Shown here piece by piece: positions 44,012 to 53,162 of a DNA stretch of 64,000 bases. The translations under genes were made by a program, and so were the position numbers. The stretch comes from Bradyrhizobium quebecense (GTDB lineage Bacteria > Pseudomonadota > Alphaproteobacteria > Rhizobiales > Xanthobacteraceae). The notes beneath the pieces are model-generated. The model was not told the origin of the DNA. It did not search any database and worked only from the letters and a program-made list of their open reading frames with translations. Numbering within the stretch: the first letter of the stretch is position 1; every line of letters starts with the position of its first letter. Location: contig NZ_CP088022.1 of assembly GCF_013373795.3 (NCBI RefSeq), positions 4,092,001 to 4,156,000 of the forward strand. The letters are read 5' to 3'.

Positions 44012-45289
44012 ATGGCCGAAGAAGCATTCGCCCTGTCGCCGATATCCGCCCGCGCGGCCCTGCCGAGCGAGGAGGACTATGCTGCGATCAGCGCGGCCTT
44101 CATGGAGACCTCGCGGGGCCGCTGGTTCCTCGGCGAATACGCCAAGCGCAACCGCAATGCCGATACCCGCATGGTGCTCGATGCCGTAGCGCGGATCGAG
44201 GACAGCCTCAGCGCGCAGCGGCAAGCCGCCGCAGCGGCCATCAGGGACGAGCAGCTGGCACAGGCGCTAGCCGCCCTGCGCGGCGCGATCGAGGCCGCCC
44301 AGGCCACCGCCATCGCAGCGCTCGACGGCATCAGCTTCGAGCAGAACCTCGCGCCGGTGCGCAAGGGCGTGCGGGTGATCAGGGAGATCTCCTGGCGGCT
44401 GCGCGAGATCGGCAATGACGGCCGGATCTGCGACATCATCGATTCGCAGGCCAGCGCGATCGAGGCCGGTGCGACCCAGGTCTCGATGGACGACGCCAAG
44501 GCCGTGCTGGATGCCGCCTTCGCGGCGTTGGCCCGCCGGCTTAGCGAATTTGATCCGGACCAGGCGGAAACGCCTGCGGCCGAACCTGATGTGGCCGAAG
44601 CACCGGTTGCGGAACCGCCCGCTGCTGCCCCCTCGCCGCCACCGGTGGCCGAAAGCGCTGCCGCCGATAGTGCTGCCCCCGATGCTACACTGGCCGCCAC
44701 GCCGCCGGCGCCGCCTCAGGAGGCCGTTGCAACGCCGAGCACTGAGAGTGGCGCGGCCGCGACGCCGGAGCCGAGCGAAGCATGGCTCAAGGCGGAGGCT
44801 GCACTGGCCGAAGCCGAAGCGGCAGAGCTCGCCCGCGTCACCGAGGCCGCCGCTGACGCCCAGGACGAAGCGGTGCTCGACCTCATCGCGATGGAGATGG
44901 GCGCGCCCGATCCGATCGACGAAGAAGCGATCGCCGAAGAGATGCACCTTGCCGAGGAGATGCGGGTCGCCGAGGCGATGGCTGACGAGCCCGAGATGAT
45001 TGCACCGGCCATTCAGCCCGCGCCCGAGCCGAAAGTCGAGGTCAAGGTCGAGCCACCGCCGATGGCCGCAGCGCCGATTGCTATGGCACCGGTTGCCGCG
45101 GCTCCAGCCGCCGTGCCGCCGCCCCTTCCGCCCACCGTTGAGGCTGCCGCTGCTCCCGCAGCAGAAGTCTCACTCGGCTCGACCATCATCGCGAGCGGCC
45201 TTCTGAAAAAGCCAAGCGTCGCGGCCAACGATCCGCTCGCACCGATCCGCCGTATGAGCCAGGTCGAGAGAATCGCGTTCTTCTCGTAA
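44012..45289 (+). CDS. Conserved hypothetical, Ala/Pro/Glu-rich protein
   Basis: 425 residues from the ATG at 44012, with GGAGAG seven bases upstream. The N-terminal ~170 residues are helical, beginning with a block SRGRWFLGEYAKRNRNADTRMVLDAVARIE that looks conserved among rhizobia (memory, not searched). A long low-complexity Ala-Pro-Glu stretch follows (~195-380). A short C-terminal block PLAPIRRMSQVERIAFFS looks like a binding motif. No membrane segment or catalytic site is evident. It may be a scaffold or signalling adaptor. Confidence 0.65.
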   Translation: MAEEAFALSPISARAALPSEEDYAAISAAFMETSRGRWFLGEYAKRNRNADTRMVLDAVARIEDSLSAQRQAAAAAIRDEQLAQALAALRGAIEAAQATAIAALDGISFEQNLAPVRKGVRVIREISWRLREIGNDGRICDIIDSQASAIEAGATQVSMDDAKAVLDAAFAALARRLSEFDPDQAETPAAEPDVAEAPVAEPPAAAPSPPPVAESAAADSAAPDATLAATPPAPPQEAVATPSTESGAAATPEPSEAWLKAEAALAEAEAAELARVTEAAADAQDEAVLDLIAMEMGAPDPIDEEAIAEEMHLAEEMRVAEAMADEPEMIAPAIQPAPEPKVEVKVEPPPMAAAPIAMAPVAAAPAAVPPPLPPTVEAAAAPAAEVSLGSTIIASGLLKKPSVAANDPLAPIRRMSQVERIAFFS

Positions 45290-45299
45290 GCGCAGTCCG

Positions 45300-45653
45300 A
45301 TGCCCGACGAAACCGACACGATCACTCTTTGGCGACCTGTGGGCCCCCAGGAGCTCGCGCTGATCGAGCAGAGTGGCATGCGTGCCTTTCCGCCGCGGCT
45401 TCCCGATCAACCGATCTTCTATCCGGTCCTGACGGAAGAGTACGCCGCAAAGATCGCGCGCGACTGGAACGTGCCCGCAAGTGGCACCGGATTCGTCACA
45501 CGATTTCGGGTCAAGCGAAGCTTCATCGATCACTATGATGTGCAGAAGGCTGGCGGCCACGCGCATCTCGAATACTGGATCCCCGCGGAGGACCTGCCGG
45601 CATTCAACGCTGCAATCGTCGGGCCGATCGAAGTCATCCGCAGCTTTCCTTGA
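45300..45653 (+). CDS. Conserved hypothetical, ADP-ribosylation/crystallin-J1-labelled family
   Basis: 117 residues, 10 bp after the previous gene, so probably co-transcribed. The pattern LWRPVGPQELALIEQSGMRAFPPRLPDQPIFYPVL, TGFVTRFRVKRSFIDHYDVQ and AEDLPAFNAAIVGPIEVI is that of a small widespread bacterial family often labelled ADP-ribosylation/crystallin J1. Enzymatic activity is not established. The RPVG start and H/Y-rich core resemble a small ART-like or MepB-like fold, but this is not certain. Confidence 0.65.
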   Translation: MPDETDTITLWRPVGPQELALIEQSGMRAFPPRLPDQPIFYPVLTEEYAAKIARDWNVPASGTGFVTRFRVKRSFIDHYDVQKAGGHAHLEYWIPAEDLPAFNAAIVGPIEVIRSFP

Positions 45654-45772
45654 GGCGGTTTGCTCCCATTGACCACCCGCGCAGCGTGACCCAGCTCACG
45701 TACGGCGGGCGTGTCCGCGCCTAGCCTCGCCGCGACCGGTCCTGCACCGGGACCAGCTTTTGGGAGCGCGCG

Positions 45773-47032
45773 ATGGTCCGCCTGACATCCATCATGATAT
45801 CGGCCGCATTGTTCGGTCTGTTGAGCCTCGGCGTATCGGGCACAGCATCTGCCGAGACCAGCGGCGTCACCGTCGGCAACGCAACGCAGACGCCTGCACA
45901 ATCGATCGATCAAGCGGATTCGCCGGCGACGCCCACCGCAGCGGCGCCGGCTGCGCCACGCGGCCCCGAGCAGCGCGTCGCGCTCGTGATCGGCAATGCG
46001 AACTACGAGAATGCGCCAAAGCTCGCCAATCCCGGCAATGACGCGCAGTCGATGGCCGAGCTGTTGAACGCGGCCGGCTTCGAGGTGATCTCCGCGACCG
46101 ACCTCAGGCAGGGCGACATGGCCAAGGTGTTGCAGGATTTCTCCGACAAGGTCGCGGCGCGCGGCCCCGGCACGGTCGCGATGATCTATTACGCCGGCCA
46201 CGGCGTGCAGCTCGCCGGCGAGAACTATCTGATTCCGGTCGATGCCAAGATCGCAACGCCGTCCGACCTCGACGGCAATGCGGTGCGTCTCGTCGACGTG
46301 ATGGGCACGCTCGAGAACATCCCGAGCCGGATGCGCATCGTGGTGCTCGATGCCTGCCGCAACAACCCGTTTCCCAACGTCAACGACGCCGGCCGCGGCC
46401 TTGCCGTCGTCGATGCCCCGAGCGGCTCGATCGTCGGCTATTCGACCGCGCCCGGCATGGAAGCGCAGGACGGCAGCAACGGCCACAGCCCCTACACCAA
46501 CGCCTTCCTGCGCCTGGCGCGCGAGCCCAATCTGCCGATCGAGCAGCTGTTCAAGCGCATTCGCCTCGAGGTCAACAGCACGACCGACGGCCGGCAGACG
46601 CCGTGGGAAAGCTCGTCGCTGACCTCCGATTTCTATTTCTTTGGCGACACCGCAGTGGCGTCGGCGCGTGCGCCGGCGAATGGCCCGGTGGTGCAGATGG
46701 CGTCGAACCTGCCGAACCGCTCGGTGCGCCAGGCCTATGACTTCGTGCTGTCGGAAGGCCGGCCGGACTATTATGAGGAATTCATCCGGCTTTATCCGCG
46801 CGATCCGCTCTGCGACCGCATTCGCTTCCTGCTGACGAACTGGTTGCAGGTCGCGGCATGGCACAAGGCGGTGCTTGCCAACACGCCGTTCGCCTACAAG
46901 ACCTTCCACGACAATTTCGGCAACAGCCCCTACGCGCAGTCGGCGTTGAAGCTGCAGATGCAGCCGAAAGCAATTCCGCTGATGCAGTTCACGCGGCTTT
47001 CTAGAGCAGATTCTGATCAGACACGGTCATAA
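45773..47032 (+). pseudogene. Secreted caspase-like protein (peptidase C14), 5' part of disrupted gene
   Basis: A signal peptide ends GTASAE, then a caspase/metacaspase p20-like domain starts at EQRVALVIGNANY. The catalytic His is in YYAGHGVQL and the Cys in VLDACRNNPF, both intact. A ~190-residue C-terminal region with helical repeats follows. From TCT at 47000 the frame enters an IS630-type element and stops after ten IS-encoded codons. The remainder continues in the same frame at 50632-50964. GGGAG precedes the ATG. The truncated product keeps the whole peptidase domain and may still be active. Confidence 0.85.
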
Positions 47033-47583
47033 CCGGCTGCGGCGAAGAAGTTCAGGCACTCTTGGGCGGTGAAGGCGGTCAGGGCGGTGGCAATAGCGTT
47101 GTCCAAAGCCTCGATTGATCTGGCGGCGGCCTTTCGAAGTGCGGCTTTGAGCTTGGCGAAGGCCATTTCGATCGGATTGAGGTCGGGCGAATAAGGCGGC
47201 AAATAGAGGAGCTGGGCGCCCACGGCATCGATTGCGATGCCGACCTCGGCGCGCTTGTGTGCTGCGAGATTGTCCATCACCACGATGTCGCCGGGCCTGA
47301 GTGTCGGCACGAGGACTTGCGTCACGTAAGCCTCGAACGCCAGACCATCCATGGGACCGTCAAGGACCATCGGCGCAGTCATGCCGGTCGCTCTGAGCGC
47401 GCCGACGAAGGTCGTCGTCTTCCAATGACCATGCGGGAGCGCTGCGACACAGCGCTGGCCGTACGGCGAGCGGCCATAGCGCCGCGCCATCTTGGTCGAG
47501 GCTCCCGTCTCGTCGATAAACACCAACCGATGGATGCCGATCTCAGGCTGAGATGCCTTCCACGCCGCGCGTTCAGCGGCCAC
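47017..47583 (-). CDS. IS630-family transposase, C-terminal frame (DDE domain)
   Basis: Holds the DDE catalytic triad: Asp in VFIDETGAS, Asp in [11 protein letters not shown] and Glu in [15 protein letters not shown]. The frame starts at a weak GTG but makes sense as the continuation of the upstream frame, which encodes the DNA-binding part. The two frames are joined across the A8 run (T8 on the plus strand, 47616-47623). The stop is only 13 bp from the left IS end. Confidence 0.9.
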   Translation of the reverse strand: MAAERAAWKASQPEIGIHRLVFIDETGASTKMARRYGRSPYGQRCVAALPHGHWKTTTFVGALRATGMTAPMVLDGPMDGLAFEAYVTQVLVPTLRPGDIVVMDNLAAHKRAEVGIAIDAVGAQLLYLPPYSPDLNPIEMAFAKLKAALRKAAARSIEALDNAIATALTAFTAQECLNFFAAAGYDRV

Positions 47584-47968
47584 GTCCGGCCGATCCTGCT
47601 CGCTGGCGTGCGATGTTTTTTTTGAACGTGATGTTGCGGCGATCGAAGAATCGCCAGACCACGCTCGGCACGAAACGCTCGCCGTGGACTTTGAGGAGAT
47701 GGTCAGCGATCTCGGCCAGCGTCATGTCAGGCGTAGCCTTGACCAGGGAGAGGATCTCCGCAGCATGACCCTCGATCCGAGCTGAACGTCTGTCTCCGCC
47801 CTGCGCTCCCGCCTCACAAGCGCCGGTGCTGCGCCATTCGTTGACCAGTTCGATCGCTGTCGATGGCGCTACGCCGAACCGGCCGGCGGCGCCCCGACAG
47901 CTCATGCCTTCCTCTTCCACAGCCCGAATAATGCGAAGGCGAAGGTCCGGCGAGAGCGGCTTAGCCAT
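47573..47968 (-). CDS. IS630-family transposase, N-terminal frame (helix-turn-helix)
   Basis: 131 residues with an N-terminal helix-turn-helix ([37 protein letters not shown] split over ~8-44) and a second helical DNA-binding part up to [15 protein letters not shown]. After Lys-Lys at the A8 run it reads a short out-of-frame tail. A shift by one base there gives [19 protein letters not shown], the usual continuation, so a full ~340-residue transposase needs slippage or frameshifting. Confidence 0.88.
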   Translation of the reverse strand: MAKPLSPDLRLRIIRAVEEEGMSCRGAAGRFGVAPSTAIELVNEWRSTGACEAGAQGGDRRSARIEGHAAEILSLVKATPDMTLAEIADHLLKVHGERFVPSVVWRFFDRRNITFKKNIARQRAGSAGRGR

Positions 47969-48386
47969 GGGGGCTGGCCTCCATCACCAGCCCTCAGGGT
48001 GAATCACGATTTGCCTCACAAGGGAATCTGGAGGGTTCTGTGAGGTCGCGCTCACGCGAGGGCGCGGCAGGCGCTTATGACGCGACCTCATTGAAGCCGG
48101 ATTGAACGAAGGCGCGGGAGGCTATTCGCGGTTTTGCAGCTATGGGGATTGTTCGAGATCGCCATGCCCGATCTGCTGGCTCGGCGCGTGAGGCAGAGAC
48201 ACAGGAGTGCGCATCCTGGAAGAGTTGAGATCAGACGCGCTTCGCCTGAGATCGCGATAGGCCTTTTGCTGCATCGGACGGTTGTTGTCGCGCAGTGTGA
48301 CAGCACGGATTCGACATCGTCCGCGATGATCGAGACGCTGGGAGCGAAATGACGAATGATGATCGTCGTGCACGACATGACTTGGC
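47969..48386. other. Non-coding junction between the IS630 and IS91-like genes
   Basis: 418 bp holding the IS630 promoter side and the terminal region of the IS91-like element. The exact border is not resolvable by eye. GGATTGAAC at 48099-48107 reappears inverted as GTTCAATCC at 50595-50603, which may mark the inner element. No gene is seen. Confidence 0.4.
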
Positions 48387-49637
48387 TCACGATGTGTCGC
48401 ATCGGAACGGTGATGTTCGAGGGCTGGGGCGTCTGAAGCTATGTCGAAAGCGCTCAATGATGCGCATGACGCCACCACAATCGGGACAGGCAGGAACCTC
48501 GGCCCGGGTTTGAGCCTCCGAATCCACAGGCGACGGCTGGCCATCGTTTGGGGCTGTTCGCTCATGATCGAGAAGTTCGCGGCAAAGGGCGAGCTTGGCA
48601 GCGCGATGGCGGTTGGCCATGAAGCCGAAGTGGCGGATGCGGTGGAAGCCGTCAGGCAGCGTATGAAGCAGGAAACGGCGAATGAACTCATCGGGCTTGA
48701 GATTCATGATCTTTGTCGCGCTGTTTTGGCGATAGTCCTTCCATGAGAAGGCGACATGATCGTCGTCGAGTGCGACGAGCCGGCTGTTGGCGATCGCGAC
48801 GCGATGGGTGTAGCGGCCGAGATAGGCCAGGACCTGTGCGGGTCCGCCGAAGGGCCGTTTGGCGTAAACAACCCAGTTGATGCGTCGCATGGCGTCGAGG
48901 TGGGCCGCAAAGGCAGCCGGCTCGGCCAGAGCTCCGAGATCGCCGAAGAAACGCAAGGCACCGGAGTTGAAGGCTGCCGACAGACGTTTGAGAAAAAGTG
49001 TGCGAAATAGTCTGGACAACGGTTTGACGGCCAGGAAGAAGTTCGGTCGGCAAGCGGTCCAGCGCGCGCCATCGGGCGAGAGGCCGCCACCCGGAACGAC
49101 GCAATGGACGTGGGGATGATGCATCAGCGTCTGTCCCCAGGTGTGGAGGACGGCGACGCCGCCGATCGCACCGCCGAGCCGGCGTGGATTGGCGGCGAGC
49201 GTCGTCATCGCCTCGGCGGCAGCCTTGAACAGGATGGCATAGACGACGGCCTTGTTCTGGAAAGCGATCGCGGCGATCGGTGCGGGAAGTGTAAAGACGA
49301 CGTGGAAATAGGGAACCGGAAGCAGGTCGGCTTGACGCGCGGCGAGCCACGCGGCTCGGGCTCTCCCCTGACACTTCGGACAGTGCCGATTGCGGCAGGA
49401 ATTATAGGCAACGCGTGTCGTGCCGCAGTCGTCGCAAGCCTGCATGTGGCCGCCGAGCGCCTCGGTCCGGCACGCAACGATCGCGCTCATCACGCGCCGC
49501 TCGACCCGCCCCAGATGACCGGCATGTACACGGCGATAGGCGTCGCCATGCCGGCACAGAATATCGGCAATCTCGATGGCGGGCCTGTTGGAGCGGATGT
49601 CGGAGCGGGTCATGACCCGCATCCCGCTGCGGGTCAT
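48387..49637 (-). CDS. IS91-family transposase (HUH/Y2 type)
   Basis: 416 residues. An N-terminal zinc-binding region (CDDCGTTRVAYNSCRNRHCPKC split) is followed by the HUH metal motif HHPHVHCVVPGGG and the catalytic Tyr region YLGRYTHRVAI. A second C-terminal Cys pair lies in CPDCGG. It nicks and transfers one DNA strand by rolling circle. The ATG at 49637 overlaps the recombinase TGA as ATGA, so the two are translationally coupled. The sequence appears intact. Confidence 0.92.
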   Translation of the reverse strand: MTRSGMRVMTRSDIRSNRPAIEIADILCRHGDAYRRVHAGHLGRVERRVMSAIVACRTEALGGHMQACDDCGTTRVAYNSCRNRHCPKCQGRARAAWLAARQADLLPVPYFHVVFTLPAPIAAIAFQNKAVVYAILFKAAAEAMTTLAANPRRLGGAIGGVAVLHTWGQTLMHHPHVHCVVPGGGLSPDGARWTACRPNFFLAVKPLSRLFRTLFLKRLSAAFNSGALRFFGDLGALAEPAAFAAHLDAMRRINWVVYAKRPFGGPAQVLAYLGRYTHRVAIANSRLVALDDDHVAFSWKDYRQNSATKIMNLKPDEFIRRFLLHTLPDGFHRIRHFGFMANRHRAAKLALCRELLDHERTAPNDGQPSPVDSEAQTRAEVPACPDCGGVMRIIERFRHSFRRPSPRTSPFRCDTS

Positions 49638-50494
49638 CCAGGTGGCGTCACCTCCAGCGACAGGCGATCGAGCGGGCTCTGCGTCGCTCGGATCGTATCG
49701 GTGGCGACCTGCGTGTAGCGCGCTGTCGACGACAAATTATTGTGCCCGAGCAAGACCTGGATGATCCGGATATCGGTTCCGTTCTCGAGAAGATGTGTCG
49801 CGAAGCTGTGGCGCAGCGTGTGCAGCGTGACGCGCTTGGTCAGGCCCGCAGCCTTCACCGCCGACCGGCAGGCGGCATGCAGCACGGTCTGATCGATCGG
49901 ATGATCTTCGTCACGACCAGGGAACAGATAAAGCCGCGGCCGGGCGAGCCGCCAGTAGGTGCGCAGGATGCCCAGCAGCTGGGGCGACAGCATCACGTTG
50001 CGATCCTTCGCGCCCTTGCCGTGGCGCACCTGGATGACGCCGCGGGCGCTGTCGATGTCTTCGATCCGCAGTCCCGCAACCTCCGAGGCCCTGAGCCCGG
50101 CCGCATAGGCGGTGGTGAGCGCGGCGCGGCTCTTCAGGCTCGATACCGCTTCAAGAAACTGAACCACTTCGTCGGCGCTGAGAACGACCGGCAGCTTGCG
50201 CGGTTCTCGCGCATAGGGAATGCGCTCTGGGATGAGCGCCTCGCCGAGCGTGACGCCGTAGAAAAACCGTAGCGCACAGACGATCTGGTTCAGCGCCGGC
50301 CATGAGATGCCGGTCGAGACCAAATGCACCTGGAAGGCGCGGACGTCTTCCAGCTCTAACCGGTCAGGCGATCGGCCAAAATAGCGGCTGAACTTCGAAA
50401 CCGCGCTGATGTAGGATCTTTGCGTCGCCGGCGACAGATTGCGGACGGTCATGTCTTCGATCATGCGGCGGCGAAGAGGGCTCAAATCGGCCAT
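49634..50494 (-). CDS. Tyrosine recombinase/integrase of the IS91-like element
   Basis: 286 residues from the ATG at 50494. An N-terminal SAM-like DNA-binding domain (LSPATQRSYISAVSKFSRYFG split over ~20-42) precedes the catalytic domain. Active-site residues are visible: Arg in AAGLRASEVAGL, HxLRH in HTLRHSFATHLL, His/Trp-position in LLGHNNLSSTARYT, and the nucleophile Tyr in the same block. Paired with the downstream HUH transposase. Its role in IS91-like transposition is not established here. Confidence 0.9.
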   Translation of the reverse strand: MADLSPLRRRMIEDMTVRNLSPATQRSYISAVSKFSRYFGRSPDRLELEDVRAFQVHLVSTGISWPALNQIVCALRFFYGVTLGEALIPERIPYAREPRKLPVVLSADEVVQFLEAVSSLKSRAALTTAYAAGLRASEVAGLRIEDIDSARGVIQVRHGKGAKDRNVMLSPQLLGILRTYWRLARPRLYLFPGRDEDHPIDQTVLHAACRSAVKAAGLTKRVTLHTLRHSFATHLLENGTDIRIIQVLLGHNNLSSTARYTQVATDTIRATQSPLDRLSLEVTPPG

Positions 50495-50631
50495 CTCGAT
50501 ACTCCTGTCTGAGGGGGTGGGCTCCAACACCCACATCCTCTCAGCCAGGAGGCGATCTATGCCACCTTGCCCCCTACGCCGCGGCAGCGGCTTAGTTCAA
50601 TCCCTTCCGATTCCGCCAGGTCAGAAAATGC

Positions 50632-50964
50632 TCTAGTCGTCCAGCCTTCCGGCCGATCAATGCCGGCGCGCAGGGTGCCGTCGGCAAGATCGTGACCATG
50701 CCCGCGCCTGGAGCGAAGCCGGTCGGCATGCCAAGCTCAATCGGCAAGGGCAAGGTCGCGAGCCTTCCTGGAGCCAATGCCGGCAACACCACATCGAACC
50801 GGATCATGAAAGATAACAGCGGGCAGCACTTCCGCGCCGAGCGGCAGAGCATGCGAGTCAACCGGGCGGGATCGGTTGGTAGCCATACAGCGTTCCACCC
50901 AAGTCCGTCCGGCTCACATCTCGGCGGAATGGGCGGCAACCAGCGTGGCGGCGTCAGGCACTGA
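50632..50964 (+). pseudogene. 3' part of the IS-disrupted caspase-like gene
   Basis: The frame TCT-AGT-CGT from 50632 continues codon for codon the frame broken at 47000-47002 if the insertion and one TA are removed. It reads LSSRPAFRPINAGAQG, then GKIVTMPAPGAKPVG, and ends GGNQRGGVRH with a stop at 50964. The composition is low-complexity Gly, Pro, Ala, Asn and Arg, a typical tail for exported caspase-like proteins. No start or ribosome binding site is convincing, so it is probably not translated now. Confidence 0.7.
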
Positions 50965-51038
50965 TCAGCCGCGCCGCAATACGAAACGGGGGCAGAGTGA
51001 GTACGGCCCCGCCCCGGTTTCGTTTCAGGATGTTGGCC

Positions 51039-52028
51039 TCAGGCGACGAGCTTTGCGAACAGGTCGGCATCGACATTGCCGCCCGAGAGCACGATGACGA
51101 CGTTCTTGCCCTTGGCGTCGATCCGCCCCGCCAGCAGCGCCGCGAGCCCGACCGCACCGCCGGGCTCGACCACGAGCTTCAGCTCGCGATAGGCGAAGGC
51201 GACGGCGGCACCGACCTCGTCGTCGGAGACGCTGACGCCGTTTGCCAGCAGCTTGCTGTTGATGGCGAAGGTGAGCTCGCCCGGCATCATCGCCATCAGC
51301 GCATCGCAGATGGTGCGCGCCGCGACCGGATGCGCCTCGCGATGGCCGACCTTGAGCGACAGAGCGTGATCGTCATAGCCCGCGGGCTCGGCGACAATCA
51401 CCTGGGCCTGCGGATACTTCGCCTTCACTGCGGTAGCGACGCCTGCGATCAAGCCGCCGCCCGAGGCCGGCGCGACCACGATATCGGGCACAAGCCCGAG
51501 CGCGGCCATGTCCTCGGCGATCTCGCGGCCGGCGGTGCCCTGGCCCGCGATCACGAAGGGATCGTCATAGGGACGCACCAATGTCGCGCCGCGCTTGCTG
51601 GCGATGCCATTGGCGATCGCCTCGCGGTCGTCGCGATCGCGATCGTACAGCACGACCTCGGCGCCATAGGACTTGGTCCGCTCACGCTTGGTGATCGGTG
51701 AGTCCGCAGGCATCACGATGGTCGCCTGCATGTTGAGGATCTTTGCCGCCGCGGCAACGCCCTGGGCGTGGTTGCCCGAGGAGAACGCGACCACGCCCCC
51801 GCTCCGCTTGTCCTGCGGTATAGAGGCGAGCTTGTTGAAGGCGCCGCGGAACTTGAACGATCCGGTCCGTTGCAGCATCTCGGGCTTGAGGAAGACCTGG
51901 GTGCCGACGCGTTCGTTGAGAACGGGGAAAGTCAGGAGCGGCGTGCGCACCGCGAACGGCGCGACCACCCTTGCGGCGGCATCGATGTCCGCAGCAGCGA
52001 CGGGTGGATTGAGAGTGATGTCCGTCAT
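51039..52028 (-). CDS. Threonine dehydratase-like PLP enzyme
   Basis: 329 residues from the ATG at 52028. The PLP Lys is in TGSFKFRGAFNKL near residue 57. The phosphate loop is ASGGGLIAGV near 177, and SSGNHAQGVA is the substrate loop. The length lacks the C-terminal ACT-like regulatory domain, so it is of the catabolic or serine/threonine dehydratase type, deaminating Thr to 2-oxobutanoate or acting on a related hydroxyamino acid (serine racemase and hydroxyaspartate dehydratase are alternatives). Same strand as the glycosyltransferase, 42 bp downstream of it. Confidence 0.85.
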   Translation of the reverse strand: MTDITLNPPVAAADIDAAARVVAPFAVRTPLLTFPVLNERVGTQVFLKPEMLQRTGSFKFRGAFNKLASIPQDKRSGGVVAFSSGNHAQGVAAAAKILNMQATIVMPADSPITKRERTKSYGAEVVLYDRDRDDREAIANGIASKRGATLVRPYDDPFVIAGQGTAGREIAEDMAALGLVPDIVVAPASGGGLIAGVATAVKAKYPQAQVIVAEPAGYDDHALSLKVGHREAHPVAARTICDALMAMMPGELTFAINSKLLANGVSVSDDEVGAAVAFAYRELKLVVEPGGAVGLAALLAGRIDAKGKNVVIVLSGGNVDADLFAKLVA

Positions 52029-52070
52029 CCGCGATTTGTATCGCGTCGGGACGGAGCACGGCAAGACGCT

Positions 52071-53162
52071 TTAGCGTGAGTTTGGCTGAGGCGCCGGCAA
52101 GGCCGCGAAATGATGCTCTTCGGCGCCGAATTCGAGCGCCTGGCCCTCGCCGTCGGGCGCCGCGGGGCGGACGTTCATGCAGCGGTCGATGAACACCCGG
52201 GCCGACGCCTGCCAGGTGTGGAGCGCGGCGAAATCGACGCAGGCCTGCCGCGGGATGCTGAGCGCCTCCAGGCAGGCGTGGCGCAGATCCTCGTCGAGCA
52301 CGCCGACCGGCGCCGCGCCGATCACGTCGCGGGGGCCGGTAACCGGAAAAGCGGCAACCGGCAGGCCGCTGGCCAGCGCCTCGAGCAGCACCAAACCGAA
52401 CGTATCGGTGCGGCTGGGGAAAACGAACACATCGGCCGCGGCATAGATTTCGGCCAATTCTTCCCCATGGCGGGCGCCGAGGAAGAGGGCTTCCGGATAT
52501 TTCCGCTCCAACGCCGCCCGCGCCGGGCCGTCGCCGACCACCACCTTGGTGCCGGGCAGATCGAGATCGAGGAACGCCTCGAGGTTCTTTTCCACCGCCA
52601 CCCGGCCGACGCTGAGATAGACCGGCTGCGGCAGGCAGAGATCGACATCGCGCGGGTGGAACAGTGCGGTGTCGACGCCGCGCGACCACAGCACCACGTT
52701 GCGGAAGCCGCGCTGGCGCAGTTCGGCGGCCAGCGCCGGGGTCGCGGCCATCACCGCCCGGCTCGGCCTGTGGAACCAGCGCAGTGCCCGCCACACCCAG
52801 GCTTCCGGGACAGGCGTCCGTGCCGAGACGTATTCGGGGAAGCGGGTGTGGAAGCTCGTCGTGAACGGCAGGCCGCGCCTACGGCAATAGCGGCGGACCG
52901 ACAGCCCGATCGGGCCTTCGGTCGCGATATGGATGCTGTCGGGCTTGGCCGCCTCGATCAGGCTGGCGACCTTGGCCTGGTACGGCAGCGCCAGCCGGAG
53001 ATCGCGATAGCTCGGCATCGCGAAGGTGCGGAACTCGTCCGGCGTCAGGAAGCTCACCTCGACGCCGAGCGATTTCGCCGCCTGTGCCATCATGGTCAGC
53101 GTGCGGACAACCCCGTTGACCTGGGGATGCCACGCATCGGTCGCGACCAGGATATGCGTCAT
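52071..53162 (-). CDS. Glycosyltransferase family 4 (GT-B)
   Basis: 363 residues from the ATG at 53162. N-terminal ATDAWHPQVNGVVRTL is typical of MgtA/SqdX-like GT4 enzymes. The C-terminal nucleotide-sugar part includes LSVGRVAVEKNLEAFL and FPSRTDTFGLVLLEALASGLPVAA, with the EX7E-type Glu residues. It probably adds a sugar to diacylglycerol or another membrane lipid (inference from the subfamily look). Its ATG overlaps the stop of the metallophosphoesterase as ATGA, so the two are one operon. Confidence 0.88.
   Translation of the reverse strand: MTHILVATDAWHPQVNGVVRTLTMMAQAAKSLGVEVSFLTPDEFRTFAMPSYRDLRLALPYQAKVASLIEAAKPDSIHIATEGPIGLSVRRYCRRRGLPFTTSFHTRFPEYVSARTPVPEAWVWRALRWFHRPSRAVMAATPALAAELRQRGFRNVVLWSRGVDTALFHPRDVDLCLPQPVYLSVGRVAVEKNLEAFLDLDLPGTKVVVGDGPARAALERKYPEALFLGARHGEELAEIYAAADVFVFPSRTDTFGLVLLEALASGLPVAAFPVTGPRDVIGAAPVGVLDEDLRHACLEALSIPRQACVDFAALHTWQASARVFIDRCMNVRPAAPDGEGQALEFGAEEHHFAALPAPQPNSR

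Larger units (their letters stand above)
48107..50595 (-). mobile_element. IS91-like element with tyrosine recombinase (borders approximate)
   Basis: Encodes a Y2/HUH-type transposase and a tyrosine recombinase as overlapping genes, an arrangement seen in IS91-group elements of rhizobia. It lies wholly inside the IS630 element. Rolling-circle IS91 elements target GTTC/CTTG-type tetranucleotides and make no target duplication. GTTC at 50595-50598 fits the target end, but the borders given are estimates. Confidence 0.55.
47004..50633 (-). mobile_element. IS630-family element at a CTAG site, carrying an inner IS91-like element
   Basis: Both ends are flanked by CTAG (47001-47004 and 50633-50636), consistent with the TA duplication inside CTAG known for IS630. 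The ends are inverted repeats: CTAGAGCAGATTCTGA at left and the complement of CTAGAGCATTTTCTGA at right, 14 of 16 identical. Total 3630 bp, much longer than a normal ~1.1-kb IS630, because an IS91-like unit sits between the transposase gene and the right end. Confidence 0.8.
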
